Origin: Achromobacter arsenitoxydans SY8
GTDB taxonomy: Bacteria; Pseudomonadota; Gammaproteobacteria; Burkholderiales; Burkholderiaceae_B
Direction: 5' to 3'
Length of the DNA: 64,000 nucleotides
Assembly (NCBI RefSeq): GCF_000236785.1
Contig: NZ_AGUF01000057.1
Span: 1 to 64,000, forward strand
Positions 46,456 through 54,806 of the stretch are shown piece after piece; the first letter of the stretch is position 1; every line of letters starts with the position of its first letter. A program made the position numbers and the translations under genes. The notes beneath the pieces were generated by a model, which was not told where the DNA came from, did no database searches, and worked only from the letters and a program-made list of their open reading frames with translations.

Positions 46456-47817
46456 CTACTCCGGCATGGATGGGTTGACATCGTCCGGCCTGCCCGCCCA
46501 TTGGGATCCCGCGCCTGAATAGGGATCCCAGCTGCCGGCATTGACGGGCGCCGTCGTGCCCAGTTGAGGCGGTTCGGGGAATGCGGTCTGCAACGTTTCC
46601 CGCCCTAGCCGCACCCGGCTCTCCATCGCGGGATCGCCCTGCGACACGATCTTCGGCGTCACGAAGATGGCCAGCTCGGTTTCGCGCCGCTGATAGCGAC
46701 GTGACGAAAACAAAGCGCCCAGGATGGGAATGTTCTGCAGCCCGGGCAGTCCGCTGGCCTCTTTGCCTTGCTCTCGCGACAGAAACCCGCCAATGACCAG
46801 CGTGTTGCCGGACCGGACGTTGAACTCGGTGGATGCCCGCCGCGTGCGCAAGGCAGGCCCGCCGGGCAGGCTCAGCGACGTATCCACCGAGCTGGCCTCC
46901 ACTTCGATCAAGGACCGGATAATTCCGTTGCGGTCTATCCGGGGCGTGATGTTCAGCGAAACACCGTAAGGCTTGAATAGCGTCGTGGGGTTGCCGCGGG
47001 CATCGGTGGACGCGTAGGGCACCTCTCCGCCAGCCAGGAAGCTTGCGCTCGCCCCGCTGCGCGCAAGCAGTTGCGGCTGCGCAAGCATCACGGCCTCTCC
47101 GGTCTGCGCCAGCGCCGCAATACGTGCCGACAGCAAGGCGTTGACGCCAAAGTAACCCGCTGCGGCAGAGACCGGAGCAGTGGTTTCGATGACCTGTTCG
47201 CCAGGCCGCAGCATGCGGCCGCGAGATCCGCCGTCCCAGGCCACTCCGGCGTTGACACCGCCTTGCGTCATTCCGTCCCAGCGCACGCCGAACTCCTGCA
47301 ACCGGGATGTCGGGATTTCGACCACTTGCATATCCAGCAGCACCATGCGGTCCCAGCCGACCTGCCCCGTGAAATCGAGCACGGCCGGATAACGGTCGGC
47401 CAGGGCCGCAATGCGGGCGCGGTCGTCATCGGACAAGTCATCGCCCTCGATCAGAATGCGCCCGCCCACGTTCGTGCTGCGGGCGCCGGGAATGCGCGAA
47501 AGCAGGCTCTGGACTTCGGCGCGCAAGCGGGGCGTTCCAGCGGGCACCACCCGCAGCTCGTAAGCGGCGATGCGGTCGCGGCCTGCCCAGACATGCACGG
47601 ACGACACGCCTTCGGCACGGGCAAAGACCACGACCTCTCGCCCTTCGGCGGCCACCGCACTGAGCACCTGGCTGTTGCCAATGGCCACCCGCCTGACTCC
47701 GGGGTGCGGCAATACGCGTGTTTCGCCGACTTGCAACTCCAGCATTTCGGTTGCGGGCCAGGCTGGCATCGCTGCCAGGCAGAGGCACAACGCCAGGATT
47801 ACATGGATGCGAGTCAT
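46456..47817 (-). CDS. rcpA: Tad pilus secretin RcpA (CpaC)
   Basis: RcpA forms the outer membrane pore of the Tad pilus. The 453-aa protein has a signal peptide (about 1-22, ending PAWPA), an N-terminal pilus-formation domain (ELQVGETRVLPHPGVRRVAIG) and a BON/N1-like part (GGRILIEGDDLSDDDRARI). The secretin domain shows LLDMQVVEIPTSRLQEFGVRW, LAQPQLLARSGASASFLAGGEVPY and NTLVIGGFLSREQ...LPGLQNIPILGALF (landmark LPGLQNIPILGALF). It overlaps rcpC by 4 bases. Confidence 0.95.
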   Translation of the reverse strand: MTRIHVILALCLCLAAMPAWPATEMLELQVGETRVLPHPGVRRVAIGNSQVLSAVAAEGREVVVFARAEGVSSVHVWAGRDRIAAYELRVVPAGTPRLRAEVQSLLSRIPGARSTNVGGRILIEGDDLSDDDRARIAALADRYPAVLDFTGQVGWDRMVLLDMQVVEIPTSRLQEFGVRWDGMTQGGVNAGVAWDGGSRGRMLRPGEQVIETTAPVSAAAGYFGVNALLSARIAALAQTGEAVMLAQPQLLARSGASASFLAGGEVPYASTDARGNPTTLFKPYGVSLNITPRIDRNGIIRSLIEVEASSVDTSLSLPGGPALRTRRASTEFNVRSGNTLVIGGFLSREQGKEASGLPGLQNIPILGALFSSRRYQRRETELAIFVTPKIVSQGDPAMESRVRLGRETLQTAFPEPPQLGTTAPVNAGSWDPYSGAGSQWAGRPDDVNPSMPE

Positions 47818-48620
47818 GGACGCTCCGCTTCGAAACCAGCCCGCCCCTCCAGGCGATCGCCATAAAGGATGGATACGCCGGGCGCGGGCCTGGGCCCTGA
47901 ATCCAGACCCATGAGCGACGCGAGATCGCCTTGCACGGGCACATTGACCGCCGCCGCGTCATCGCGATTGCGCAGCATGACGGTCAGCGCGCCTGCCTGC
48001 CGCGCCGCGATGAACCGCAATGCCTCGTCCGGCGTGGCCGCCAACGTGACATTGCCGGGTCCGTCGACGCCGTTGGCCACGGTCAGTACACGCATGCCCT
48101 GCAGCACCGGAACGGTATGCTCCCGCTGACGATGAGAGAACGTCGCATAAACGTCGATCGAATCGCCCGCTCGCAGCATGTCCGCCAGGCCGCCCAGATC
48201 GCCTGCGGCAACCGTGAGCGCGCGTTGCCCGGCCCGAAGCCGGGACGACAAGGTGGGTACCGGCGCATTGAACGACAGAAACCCCCGCAAGAACGGTTCA
48301 CCATGGGCAACGTCGGCAATAAGCGTGGCCCCGAGCACGCTGCTCAGTTCCAGCGGATCCACGCTGGCGCCGGGCGCCCAGGGTTGCGGGATCTCGCGCA
48401 CCGCCACATGCACTTCTTCCAGCAGTGTCCCCGCCGGCAGATCGTAGGCCGCCACCAGACGGCTCACCATTGGAGTGCGAGCCTCGGCCTCCAGTGCCTG
48501 AACACGTTGCTGCACGTGCTCCCGGACCGCCCAGGCCGCGACCAGACCGGCAAGCATCGCCAGGACATACACGCTTGCCCGGCGCAGACGCGCGGCGCCG
48601 CGCAGGATCCCGCCCTTCAT
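47814..48620 (-). CDS. rcpC: Tad pilus assembly protein RcpC (CpaB)
   Basis: RcpC/CpaB proteins have an SAF domain and help the outer-membrane part of the Tad machine. The chosen ATG (MKGGILRGAARLRR) gives 268 aa and a membrane anchor at about 16-36. The SAF region VAAYDLPAGTLLEEVHVAVREIP and RAGQRALTVAAGDLGGLADMLRAGDSIDVYAT (landmark MLRAGDSIDVYAT) match the family. The frame is open upstream to 48998 but overlaps the previous gene. Both ends overlap neighbours by 4 bases. Confidence 0.92.
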   Translation of the reverse strand: MKGGILRGAARLRRASVYVLAMLAGLVAAWAVREHVQQRVQALEAEARTPMVSRLVAAYDLPAGTLLEEVHVAVREIPQPWAPGASVDPLELSSVLGATLIADVAHGEPFLRGFLSFNAPVPTLSSRLRAGQRALTVAAGDLGGLADMLRAGDSIDVYATFSHRQREHTVPVLQGMRVLTVANGVDGPGNVTLAATPDEALRFIAARQAGALTVMLRNRDDAAAVNVPVQGDLASLMGLDSGPRPAPGVSILYGDRLEGRAGFEAERP

Positions 48621-49345
48621 TGCGTCCACCCGTTGACCAGCAGTCCGCTGCCGGTGTCCAGCGGCACCAGCCACAGCTTCATGCGTTCGCGCTCCCGGCC
48701 CCACCATTGTTCGACACCGGCCTGCGCATGATCTGCGCCCCCAGCACCGAGACGGGCCCATCCGTCTTGTTTCAGGCCAGCATCGAGCAACCGCGCAATC
48801 CTGTCGGGAGGCAGCGCATGCTGCCATATGCGCTCGGACATTCTTGCGCCGTTTTCCGTCATGGACACGTCCAGCCTGAGACGGGCCCCGTCCGGCAGCC
48901 AAGCCGGCCGGGGAATGACGGGAACAGCCCGGACGTTCGTGGCCGATATGCTTCCCACGGTGCGTTCGGCGCCCGCCGCCTCCATTCGCGCAATCCAACG
49001 GTCATCGCCCACCTGCCCCGAAAGGATCAATTGCCCCGGCAGCACATGCAGATCCGCAAGGGCCGGTTGCTGGCCGGACAGTGCGCGAGCAAGGACGGCG
49101 GGCCTTTGGGGGACATCGAACACCAGTACTTGGGCCGGCATGCCATGCACCCAAACGCGCTCGGCCAGCAGTTCGTGCGCCGATCCCGCTGGGAAGCGCA
49201 AGCTTTTCAGGCCGGCGGCGCCCCCAGCCGCGTATCCGCCGGCCGGCAGGACGGCCAGCGCCAGGCACATGCCGATCACGGATATCCGTCCGGCGGCGCG
49301 TAGACGTCCCTGAGAAAATTCCAGGTCGGGTATGGTCGATGTCAT
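48617..49345 (-). CDS. Unknown exported protein in the Tad operon
   Basis: A 242-aa protein starting at an ATG behind AAGGAG. It has an N-terminal hydrophobic segment at about 25-41 (ISVIGMCLALAVLPAGGYAAG), consistent with an export signal after a polar start. The mature part is rich in Ala, Gly, Arg and Trp (HELLAERVWVHGMPAQVLVFD; KLWLVPLDTGSGLLVNGW). I do not recognise the family. It overlaps tadE and rcpC by 4 bases each, so it is most likely a periplasmic or envelope Tad component specific to this lineage. Confidence 0.8.
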   Translation of the reverse strand: MTSTIPDLEFSQGRLRAAGRISVIGMCLALAVLPAGGYAAGGAAGLKSLRFPAGSAHELLAERVWVHGMPAQVLVFDVPQRPAVLARALSGQQPALADLHVLPGQLILSGQVGDDRWIARMEAAGAERTVGSISATNVRAVPVIPRPAWLPDGARLRLDVSMTENGARMSERIWQHALPPDRIARLLDAGLKQDGWARLGAGGADHAQAGVEQWWGRERERMKLWLVPLDTGSGLLVNGWTQ

Positions 49346-49959
49346 CTGGTTTGCTCCTTGTCCTTGCTTAACCGGTCCGCGGGCACCACATCCGCCCAAG
49401 CCGACAGCCAGTCCAGCGACAGCCTAGGCCTTCCCCAAGCCCCGTCCGCCCTGCCCACCGGGCCCTGCATTCGTGTTGCCTCGGACAGCGAACTCTGCCC
49501 GGCTTGCCGCCAACCCGTGCTCGCCTGCCCCACGCGCCACTGGGCATCGGCGTCGCCGTGCGCATAACCAGCCCCGCTTGCCGTGCTGAGACGACGAGCA
49601 ATGGACGGCCAGGCGGATGGGGCTGCGGCTTGCGGTTGCGACCGGGTTTCCACCGACAGCATCGTCAGCCCCGCGCGAAACCATTCGTCCTGCAGCGTGG
49701 CGGCCAGTCGCGGCGCCACGCCGGTCAGCGCATGGGCATCGCTGGACAAGTCCATGCCAGCAGGCGCCCGCAGCATTGCCAGCGGCTGCCCCAGCGCACC
49801 GGCCATGACCGCCTTGCGGCTGGCCTGCGTCGTCTGTTGCGCGGAAAACTGCAGCTTTCCGATGCCTGCTATTGCCCAAAGCAACAACGCTATAAGCGGC
49901 AGCATCAGCAGCGCCTCAATCACGGCCTGTCCGTTTTGCCGGAATGCAACCCTGGTCAT
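49342..49959 (-). CDS. TadE-like pseudopilin / pilus assembly protein
   Basis: A 205-aa protein with a TadE-type N-terminus: a short charged leader, then GQAVIEALLMLPLIALLLWAIAG with a glutamate at the fifth place of the hydrophobic stretch, followed by a polar periplasmic part. TadE-like proteins are minor pilins of the Tad system. It overlaps its neighbours on both sides by 4 bases. Confidence 0.85.
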   Translation of the reverse strand: MTRVAFRQNGQAVIEALLMLPLIALLLWAIAGIGKLQFSAQQTTQASRKAVMAGALGQPLAMLRAPAGMDLSSDAHALTGVAPRLAATLQDEWFRAGLTMLSVETRSQPQAAAPSAWPSIARRLSTASGAGYAHGDADAQWRVGQASTGWRQAGQSSLSEATRMQGPVGRADGAWGRPRLSLDWLSAWADVVPADRLSKDKEQTR

Positions 49960-51353
49960 GGCGCCCCCCTTGCCTGCAAGGCTTCGTGGGGCCGGACGGC
50001 CGATAGGCGGGCCTGCCAGTACGGCCGGAACAACGTCGCCAATTCAGATCGGCCATCAGTGCGCGGTTCTGGACGAGCGAAATAGGTTTCGGCCGCGCTG
50101 CTCACGGCGACGGCGCTAGACCGCCCCAAAGCGGCATAGCGGAACACGCCGGCCGGCGCAGCCACGGAACTATCCGAATCCGTGGTCTTGAGCGCCGCCG
50201 AATCCAGGCTGACTGCCACGGCAAAGCGCAGCGGATCGCCAGCGCGCGCCCGCACTACCTCGCGATAGGCGGGCAACCCGCCGCCAGGCCAACGCTGCGC
50301 CGACGCCATCGCATAGGAGTTGGCCATGGGATTGGTGGCGCCGCTGAAAATGTCCCAGGACGTGGAATGCTCGACCCAGCGCCAAAAGTCCTCCTGCGAG
50401 AAGTCTGGCGGGGGTTCGTCCACGTATTCCACGTCGCTCGGCGCCTTGCTTTTCTCGCCCTGCGCCGTGCCCCAGCCCATTGCGTATTCGCGGTAATAGC
50501 AGCCTATCCAGCGGTTTGAACGCAGCGCGTGATATGACTGGGTGTCCAAGGCCCCCCATCGTCCGTCGGGCCCCAGCCACGTCGAACCCCGCCGCCGCAA
50601 TTCGTGGCGATGCAATGGACAGCGCGGATTGACCATCCAGGAATTGCGACGAGTCTGGCTTCGGCTGCCCAGGAACCCGTAGCGCCCGGCGGCCTCTTCC
50701 GTGGCCGGGCGCAAACCCGCCTTTCGCGTGGCAGGGCTGCGCTCGGTATAGCCGGGCCACCCGTCCGCCAGCAGGCGCAGCGAGATGGGAGATGACGGCG
50801 TTCCATCTGGCAAGCCGATGCCGGCAAGGTCCGGATAGTTGGCCGCTAGCACCCTGCGCATGATGCGGTCGCGGGATGCGGCAAGATCAGCAACGATCTC
50901 GCGCGCCGCAGCCTCGAGCACCTGGTGCACGATCCGGTCGTGCTGACCGAACGCGCGGGCCAGCCGGACAGGCGCATCGGCCGGCGCGTGCGCGGTTTGA
51001 TAGGCAAGCCCCATTTCCGGACCAAACAACATCGCAATCAGGCCGGCCGGTGGATTGGCGCGGTTGCGCTGCGATTGCAGGGCCTGGATGTACTGCGCCG
51101 ACGCGCCCAGCGTGACCAGATGCGCCATGGCGACCTGATGCGCGATCTGGCTGCGGTTGATGTAGGCAATGCCATTGAGCGCACGCGCCTGTTCAAGCGC
51201 CCCGCTGTATGCCGCCGCGTCCGCGGCATGAGTCAGCCGGCTGCGCGCTTCGACCGTCTGGCCCAGGTTGTACAAAACAACAAGCGACGTCGCAGCAAGG
51301 GTCGCCACCAGCATGCCCAGCACCAGCGCCTGCCCTTGCTGGTGGGGCGTCAT
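49956..51353 (-). CDS. TadG-like pilus assembly protein
   Basis: A protein of about 465 aa with the TadG-type start MTPHQQGQALVLGMLVATLAATSLVVLYNLG, given here by its landmark GQALVLGMLVATLA, then TEARSRLTHAADAAAYSGAL, typical of TadG/TadE secretory N-termini. The large periplasmic part (Trp- and Arg-rich) has no recognised domain and no vWA motif. The ATG at 51353 is used; a TTG at 51374 overlapping the preceding stop codon is also possible. No good ribosome binding site marks either, so coupling to the upstream gene is likely. Confidence 0.82.
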   Translation of the reverse strand: MTPHQQGQALVLGMLVATLAATSLVVLYNLGQTVEARSRLTHAADAAAYSGALEQARALNGIAYINRSQIAHQVAMAHLVTLGASAQYIQALQSQRNRANPPAGLIAMLFGPEMGLAYQTAHAPADAPVRLARAFGQHDRIVHQVLEAAAREIVADLAASRDRIMRRVLAANYPDLAGIGLPDGTPSSPISLRLLADGWPGYTERSPATRKAGLRPATEEAAGRYGFLGSRSQTRRNSWMVNPRCPLHRHELRRRGSTWLGPDGRWGALDTQSYHALRSNRWIGCYYREYAMGWGTAQGEKSKAPSDVEYVDEPPPDFSQEDFWRWVEHSTSWDIFSGATNPMANSYAMASAQRWPGGGLPAYREVVRARAGDPLRFAVAVSLDSAALKTTDSDSSVAAPAGVFRYAALGRSSAVAVSSAAETYFARPEPRTDGRSELATLFRPYWQARLSAVRPHEALQARGAP

Positions 51354-51370
51354 CGGCACCGGATGCGCGC

Positions 51371-51607
51371 TCAATTTGCGCTCTCGGCGTTGCCGGTGAA
51401 GGACTTGAGCGAACGCGCCTTGGTCTGCGCGGCAGCCTTTTGGGCTGCCTGCTGCGCGGCGCGCGACTGCGTGCCGCCATCTTCGCCTGCCAGTTCTCGC
51501 GCCATGGCGGCGGTCTGCGAGCGCACGACCTGGCCAAAGTACTGGTACACGGCAATCGCCGCGACGGCCACCAAGGCCACGACCACGATGTACTCAGTCA
51601 GACTGTC
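51371..51607 (-). pseudogene. Tad pilin-like gene truncated at its 5' end by the prophage
   Basis: The readable frame encodes SLTEYIVVVALVAVAAIAVYQYFG, then a polar tail ending KSFTGNAESAN. The Glu-Tyr pair followed by a long hydrophobic helix is the Flp/TadE class signature (Gly, four residues, Glu-Tyr). The expected basic leader and glycine before it are missing. Upstream codons read KNLCDINTIWCFID and reach a TAG (51659-51661) with no ATG between. The only in-frame start is a GTG (51586) inside the hydrophobic helix. The break coincides with a drop in GC and the start of prophage sequence, so the gene was probably cut by integration. Confidence 0.75.
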
Positions 51608-51660
51608 GATAAAACACCATATGGTGTTGATATCACACAGATTTTTATCGTCGACTGTCT
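51601..51660. repeat. Nested inverted and direct repeats at the prophage/chromosome junction
   Basis: A perfect 16-bp palindrome AACACCATATGGTGTT (51613-51628) is followed by the palindrome TGATATCA (51628-51635). Both lie between the inverted pair CGATAAAA (51607-51614) and TTTTATCG (51643-51650). The heptamer GACTGTC occurs as a direct repeat at 51601-51607 and 51653-51659. The left copy is also the last chromosomal sequence of the pilin-like gene. The cluster fits an attachment-site end with recombinase arms; a phage operator is the alternative. Confidence 0.6.
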
Positions 51661-51964
51661 AATACGATAAGGCAAACTGGCACATGTAAGCCTTTGATTT
51701 GCCATGGAGGACGGAGCAGTATTAGACAGCAAAAGACTGTATGCTTGTCCAGGTGATATCCTGCTTCATCGCTCTATCCGAGCGCCCCGAAGGCTGCAGG
51801 ACATGTACACACTGGCAGGAGAAAAAGGCTTGCCACGAACGCAGAACTTCGCTCTTGGGACGGGGCGCCTGCCTTATGCCGTCAAAGAATCTTTCTCAAA
51901 CCGTCGCCGCCGCCCCTAGTCCGTTCACACGCGCCAGGCTTAAGCGCAAGATCAAACCACTTGT

Positions 51965-52438
51965 TTATCTCTTGCGGCTGTCCTGCGCCAGGACCTTCAG
52001 AGCGTTGTTCGCCTTGTCAATATCCAAGTCCCGAATCGCGTTTTCCAGCGCGCTGTAGAGCAACTTCTCGGCGGTGTCTATGCTCGCCGATTTAGCATTT
52101 ACCACGGTGTTAAGGGACACCTCTGTTGACACGAGGTTTGTCTTCTTGTCGGAAACAGTGACGATAGCCCACCCGACCGACACGCCCGCGAGAACCGTCG
52201 CCTCACCATTCATGTGTAATCGAAGATTATTCTTCGTCAGTTTGGCACACTGCGCATCTGACATCGGAGTGCCACCGTTCGCTTTAACTACTTGTCGTAT
52301 GAGAGGCGTCGCAGACATTTGGAAGTTACAGGCGGCAGCGGCCAAGCTTGGAGCAACAAGTAAAGCAACAGCCCCTGCACCGGCAAGAAGTGGACGGCAC
52401 AATCCAGCGCGAATTCTTGTATATTTTACTGATTTCAT
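51965..52438 (-). CDS. Secreted protein of unknown function
   Basis: A 157-aa protein with a clear signal peptide (GAGAVALLVAPSLAAAAC at about 21-38), cleaved after AAA by a standard signal peptidase or, less likely, lipidated at the cysteine. The mature part has two cysteines (CNFQM and AQCAKL) that could form a disulfide. I do not recognise the family. The base composition is clearly lower in GC than the chromosome, and it sits at the outer end of the prophage, as phage-carried host-benefit (moron) genes often do. Confidence 0.75.
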   Translation of the reverse strand: MKSVKYTRIRAGLCRPLLAGAGAVALLVAPSLAAAACNFQMSATPLIRQVVKANGGTPMSDAQCAKLTKNNLRLHMNGEATVLAGVSVGWAIVTVSDKKTNLVSTEVSLNTVVNAKSASIDTAEKLLYSALENAIRDLDIDKANNALKVLAQDSRKR

Positions 52439-52538
52439 TATTTTGTCCCAAATAGATACATAATATCTCGCTTCTTTGATGCGGGTAAAGATGAACTATC
52501 TAGGTCTTGATTAAGGGCTAGTCGGCTCGGAGGGATCA

Positions 52539-53201
52539 ATGTGCAGCCGCTACCAAACCCTGAAAGACGCAGAAGTACTGCTCCCAAAGTTCGGCACGCC
52601 GAAGGCGGCGCCCATCGGCAAGTACGACATGTGGCCGCGGTATCAGGGCGTCTTTGTACGCCGGCCGCCGGAGCATGACGCCGGCGATGAGGCCGTGCCG
52701 GAGCGCGAGGCGGCGGTAGGCCGGTGGGGTCTGATTTCCGCATCGACCCGCCCGGACACCTTGGCCGGAGCCGAGAAGCTGTCGACGTTCAACGCGCGCG
52801 ACGACCGTGTTGCCAACGCCTTCACCTTCCGCAATGCCTGGCGCCGCGGGCAGCACTGCATTATCCCGGCCGACGCGATTTTCGAACCCGATTGGCGCTC
52901 GGGCAAAGCCATCGCCACCCGCTTCACCCGGGCCGACGGCGCGCCGCTGGGCATAGCCGGCCTGTGGGACCGCTACCGGGACGCCAGCGGGGCCTGGCAC
53001 AACAGCTACACCATGCTGACCATCAACGCCGATCATGATCCGCTCTTCCGCGACTACCATCAGCCGAACAAGGAAAAGCGGATGGTCGTGATCCTGCCGG
53101 AGGGCGCCTACAGCGACTGGCTGGCTGCGAGCGCTGAGCAGAGCCGCGAATTCCTTACGCCCTTCCCCTCCGACAAGCTTGTCGCCACGCCAATGACATG
53201 A
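52539..53201 (+). CDS. SRAP-domain protein (YedK/HMCES-like)
   Basis: SRAP proteins bind abasic sites in single-stranded DNA through a covalent link with their N-terminal cysteine. The 220-aa protein starts MCSRY, giving Cys2 after removal of Met. The conserved Asn-Ala-Arg is in STFNARDD, the catalytic Glu in ADAIFEPDW, and the His region is DYHQPNKEKRMVVIL. A strong ribosome binding site (CGGAGGG) supports the start. It is commonly linked to SOS functions; a LexA box lies after this gene and before the next, not in front of this one. Confidence 0.93.
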   Translation: MCSRYQTLKDAEVLLPKFGTPKAAPIGKYDMWPRYQGVFVRRPPEHDAGDEAVPEREAAVGRWGLISASTRPDTLAGAEKLSTFNARDDRVANAFTFRNAWRRGQHCIIPADAIFEPDWRSGKAIATRFTRADGAPLGIAGLWDRYRDASGAWHNSYTMLTINADHDPLFRDYHQPNKEKRMVVILPEGAYSDWLAASAEQSREFLTPFPSDKLVATPMT

Positions 53202-53220
53202 CCCCGTTTCTGCTGCAATA

Positions 53221-53240
53221 TACTGTATATTCATACAGTT
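53221..53240 (+). promoter_or_regulatory. LexA (SOS) box
   Basis: TACTGTATATTCATACAGTT matches the LexA consensus CTGT-N8-ACAG exactly, with the flanking TA, and is nearly palindromic. It ends 16 bases before the start codon of the 95-aa gene, so LexA should repress that gene until DNA damage. Confidence 0.85.
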
Positions 53241-53256
53241 ATATCGCAGCAGAATC

Positions 53257-53544
53257 ATGCGTTGCTCCGTCATCCGCACCCACTATCTCGGCCAGAAGCG
53301 TCGAGACAATGACCCTGCGCCCGCAGTGATCGGCACGGTTCATATGTACTCGGTCACACGCGACGATCTGCGCCGCCAGATCACCGTCATGACCATGGAC
53401 GGCCTCGCCAAATTTGGCGGAATGCAAAAAGGGGCGATTCCTGATCTGCTTGAGCCGGAGCTACTGACCTTCGCATCCGACCGCGGGATGATGGTCTGCG
53501 GGTTCGAAGAGATCGACGGTCGGCGCTACTACCAGGGGTGGTAG
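53257..53544 (+). CDS. SOS-box-controlled small protein of unknown function
   Basis: A 95-aa protein with no signal peptide or membrane helix (start MRCSVIRTHYLGQK; end EEIDGRRYYQGW). I do not recognise the family. A near-perfect LexA box sits just upstream, so it is likely induced by DNA damage along with the prophage or the host SOS response. No strong ribosome binding site is visible; GCAGCAGAATC precedes the ATG. Neighbours are the SRAP gene on the same strand and small unknown genes on the other. Confidence 0.75.
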   Translation: MRCSVIRTHYLGQKRRDNDPAPAVIGTVHMYSVTRDDLRRQITVMTMDGLAKFGGMQKGAIPDLLEPELLTFASDRGMMVCGFEEIDGRRYYQGW

Positions 53545-53927
53545 ATGCAGTGGTGACGCGGCTCTCCGTGAATCGGCACCGCTCACCGAACGGTCAAGGG
53601 CGTTGATAGCGCAGAGGAGACCGCCTTCCTAGCGTCGCCAACAGTCAGGACCTGGGCACAATACTTGCGAGCCCCAAGGCGCTGCGGCGGTGGGCACATC
53701 CTTCGGGCCCTCAGGCGAATGGCACCTCCGCCTGAGCCGCCGCAGCCCCCTTCCAGTGTAAATATTGCCTTCACCGCCTGACGACCTCCCGGCGCAAGCA
53801 TCTGGAACCGACAGTGGACTGTAGTCGCCAGTAAGAACGTACTAGATGTCGAAACTCATCTACGCAGTATCAGAAAGGGGCGCGCGAGGTTGAGTACTTC
53901 TGCCGGGAAATCTCCTTGGGGCATGCG
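53545..53927. other. No gene recognised
   Basis: About 380 bases between the SOS-controlled gene and the tandem paralogues. Short open frames occur, the longest a 72-codon minus-strand one at 53583-53801, but none has a ribosome binding site or a family likeness. Some short inverted repeats are present (GGCTGCGGCGG/CCGCCGCAGCC-like arms near 53680 and 53735). It may be a decayed gene or an untranslated region. Confidence 0.4.
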
Positions 53928-54212
53928 TCACGCTGACTTTCCCTTCCCTCGCAAGAACGCTGCAACCCCTCCCTTCAACGACTTAGCATCATAGGTCGAA
54001 TTCCTGACGGCAGCCTGCAATATCATCCTGCGAGCTTCAGTCGACATAGAATGCCAGACGCTCACGATCGCAGCCCCCAAGCAAGCAATGACTCGTCGCT
54101 CGTGCTCGTCAAGAACCCCAGGGTCCAACATCTCAACAAACGTAGGCAATTGCACGTTGCCTTCGTTTAGCCAGCGCTCAATGTCATACTCATCATGATG
54201 ATCGTGGCCCAT
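53928..54212 (-). CDS. Small helical protein, tandem paralogue B
   Basis: A 94-aa protein related to the gene just upstream (54221-54496). Shared pattern: ERW..NEG...L, E.ERR..A.LGA.I.S.W....ARR..L and SLK near the end. The start ATG has AGGA upstream, and the gap from the previous stop is 8 bases, so the two form an operon. The start MGHDHHDEYDIERW is His- and Asp-rich and could bind metal. The family is not recognised and the function is unknown. Confidence 0.8.
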   Translation of the reverse strand: MGHDHHDEYDIERWLNEGNVQLPTFVEMLDPGVLDEHERRVIACLGAAIVSVWHSMSTEARRMILQAAVRNSTYDAKSLKGGVAAFLRGKGKSA

Positions 54213-54220
54213 GGTGAATC

Positions 54221-54496
54221 CTAAAAAAGATCACCCTCGGCGACGCGCGCAATTTTCGCCTTGAGTGCAGACCTAGTGAATGCTGCTTGCGCCCTCTCAC
54301 GATTTAGCACCCGTTGGCGCGCGTCAACGGGAAGCTCCTCCCAAAGACTCAAAATGGACGCGCCAAGGAATGCGAGGATTCGACGCTCAGACTCCTCGTA
54401 TTCCTCTATAGCGAACGATTTCGCCAGCGAAGCGAGCTGTGAGCCCCCTTCATTGTCCCAACGCTCCTGTGCGTTTACACCCATTGACTGTGACAT
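54221..54496 (-). CDS. Small helical protein, tandem paralogue A
   Basis: A 91-aa protein with a strong ribosome binding site (AGGAGG, 5 bases before the ATG). It is a diverged duplicate of the following gene: QERWDNEGGSQLASL versus IERWLNEGNVQLPTF, and ESERRILAFLGASILSLWEEL versus EHERRVIACLGAAIVSVWHSM (shared core ERR..A.LGA.I.S.W). It is predicted helical with no membrane segment and no recognised family. It lies in the accessory end of the prophage. Confidence 0.82.
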   Translation of the reverse strand: MSQSMGVNAQERWDNEGGSQLASLAKSFAIEEYEESERRILAFLGASILSLWEELPVDARQRVLNRERAQAAFTRSALKAKIARVAEGDLF

Positions 54497-54644
54497 GGCA
54501 GCCTCCTGCCGGTTGCATGAGCCCAGTGTAGGCCAGGGACGGCCAGAGCCTTACCGTTGTTTCAATTCAATCGTAGGACGCACATACTATTGAGCGTACT
54601 GTGACTAGGTGGCATACGTCACGACAACTCAAGAGGTACACATC

Positions 54645-54806
54645 ATGACATTCCCTACTCGCTTCAGCGCTGCCGGCCCTCCTTCGCAACCCGGCCAGAG
54701 CGACCAGCCGAACAAGCAGCAAGAACAGCAAACCCAGGAACAAAAAGAAGAAGCCGCGCGCAAGCAGGTTCAGGGCGATCCGACTAAGCAGCGCACGCCC
54801 CAGTAA
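54645..54806 (+). CDS. Small Gln-rich hydrophilic protein
   Basis: A 53-aa protein starting MTFPTRFSAAGPPSQ, with AGAGG 9 bases before the ATG. The middle is rich in Gln, Glu and Lys (PNKQQEQQTQEQKEEAARKQ), so it is likely disordered or a single charged helix. An upstream in-frame start at 54609 adds 12 residues but has no ribosome binding site. It is the only plus-strand gene in this part of the prophage. The function is unknown. Confidence 0.6.
   Translation: MTFPTRFSAAGPPSQPGQSDQPNKQQEQQTQEQKEEAARKQVQGDPTKQRTPQ

Noticed and set aside
51704-52058. Small plus-strand open frames just inside the prophage
   Set aside because: No ribosome binding site, no recognisable domain, and the longer one overlaps the well-supported secreted-protein gene.
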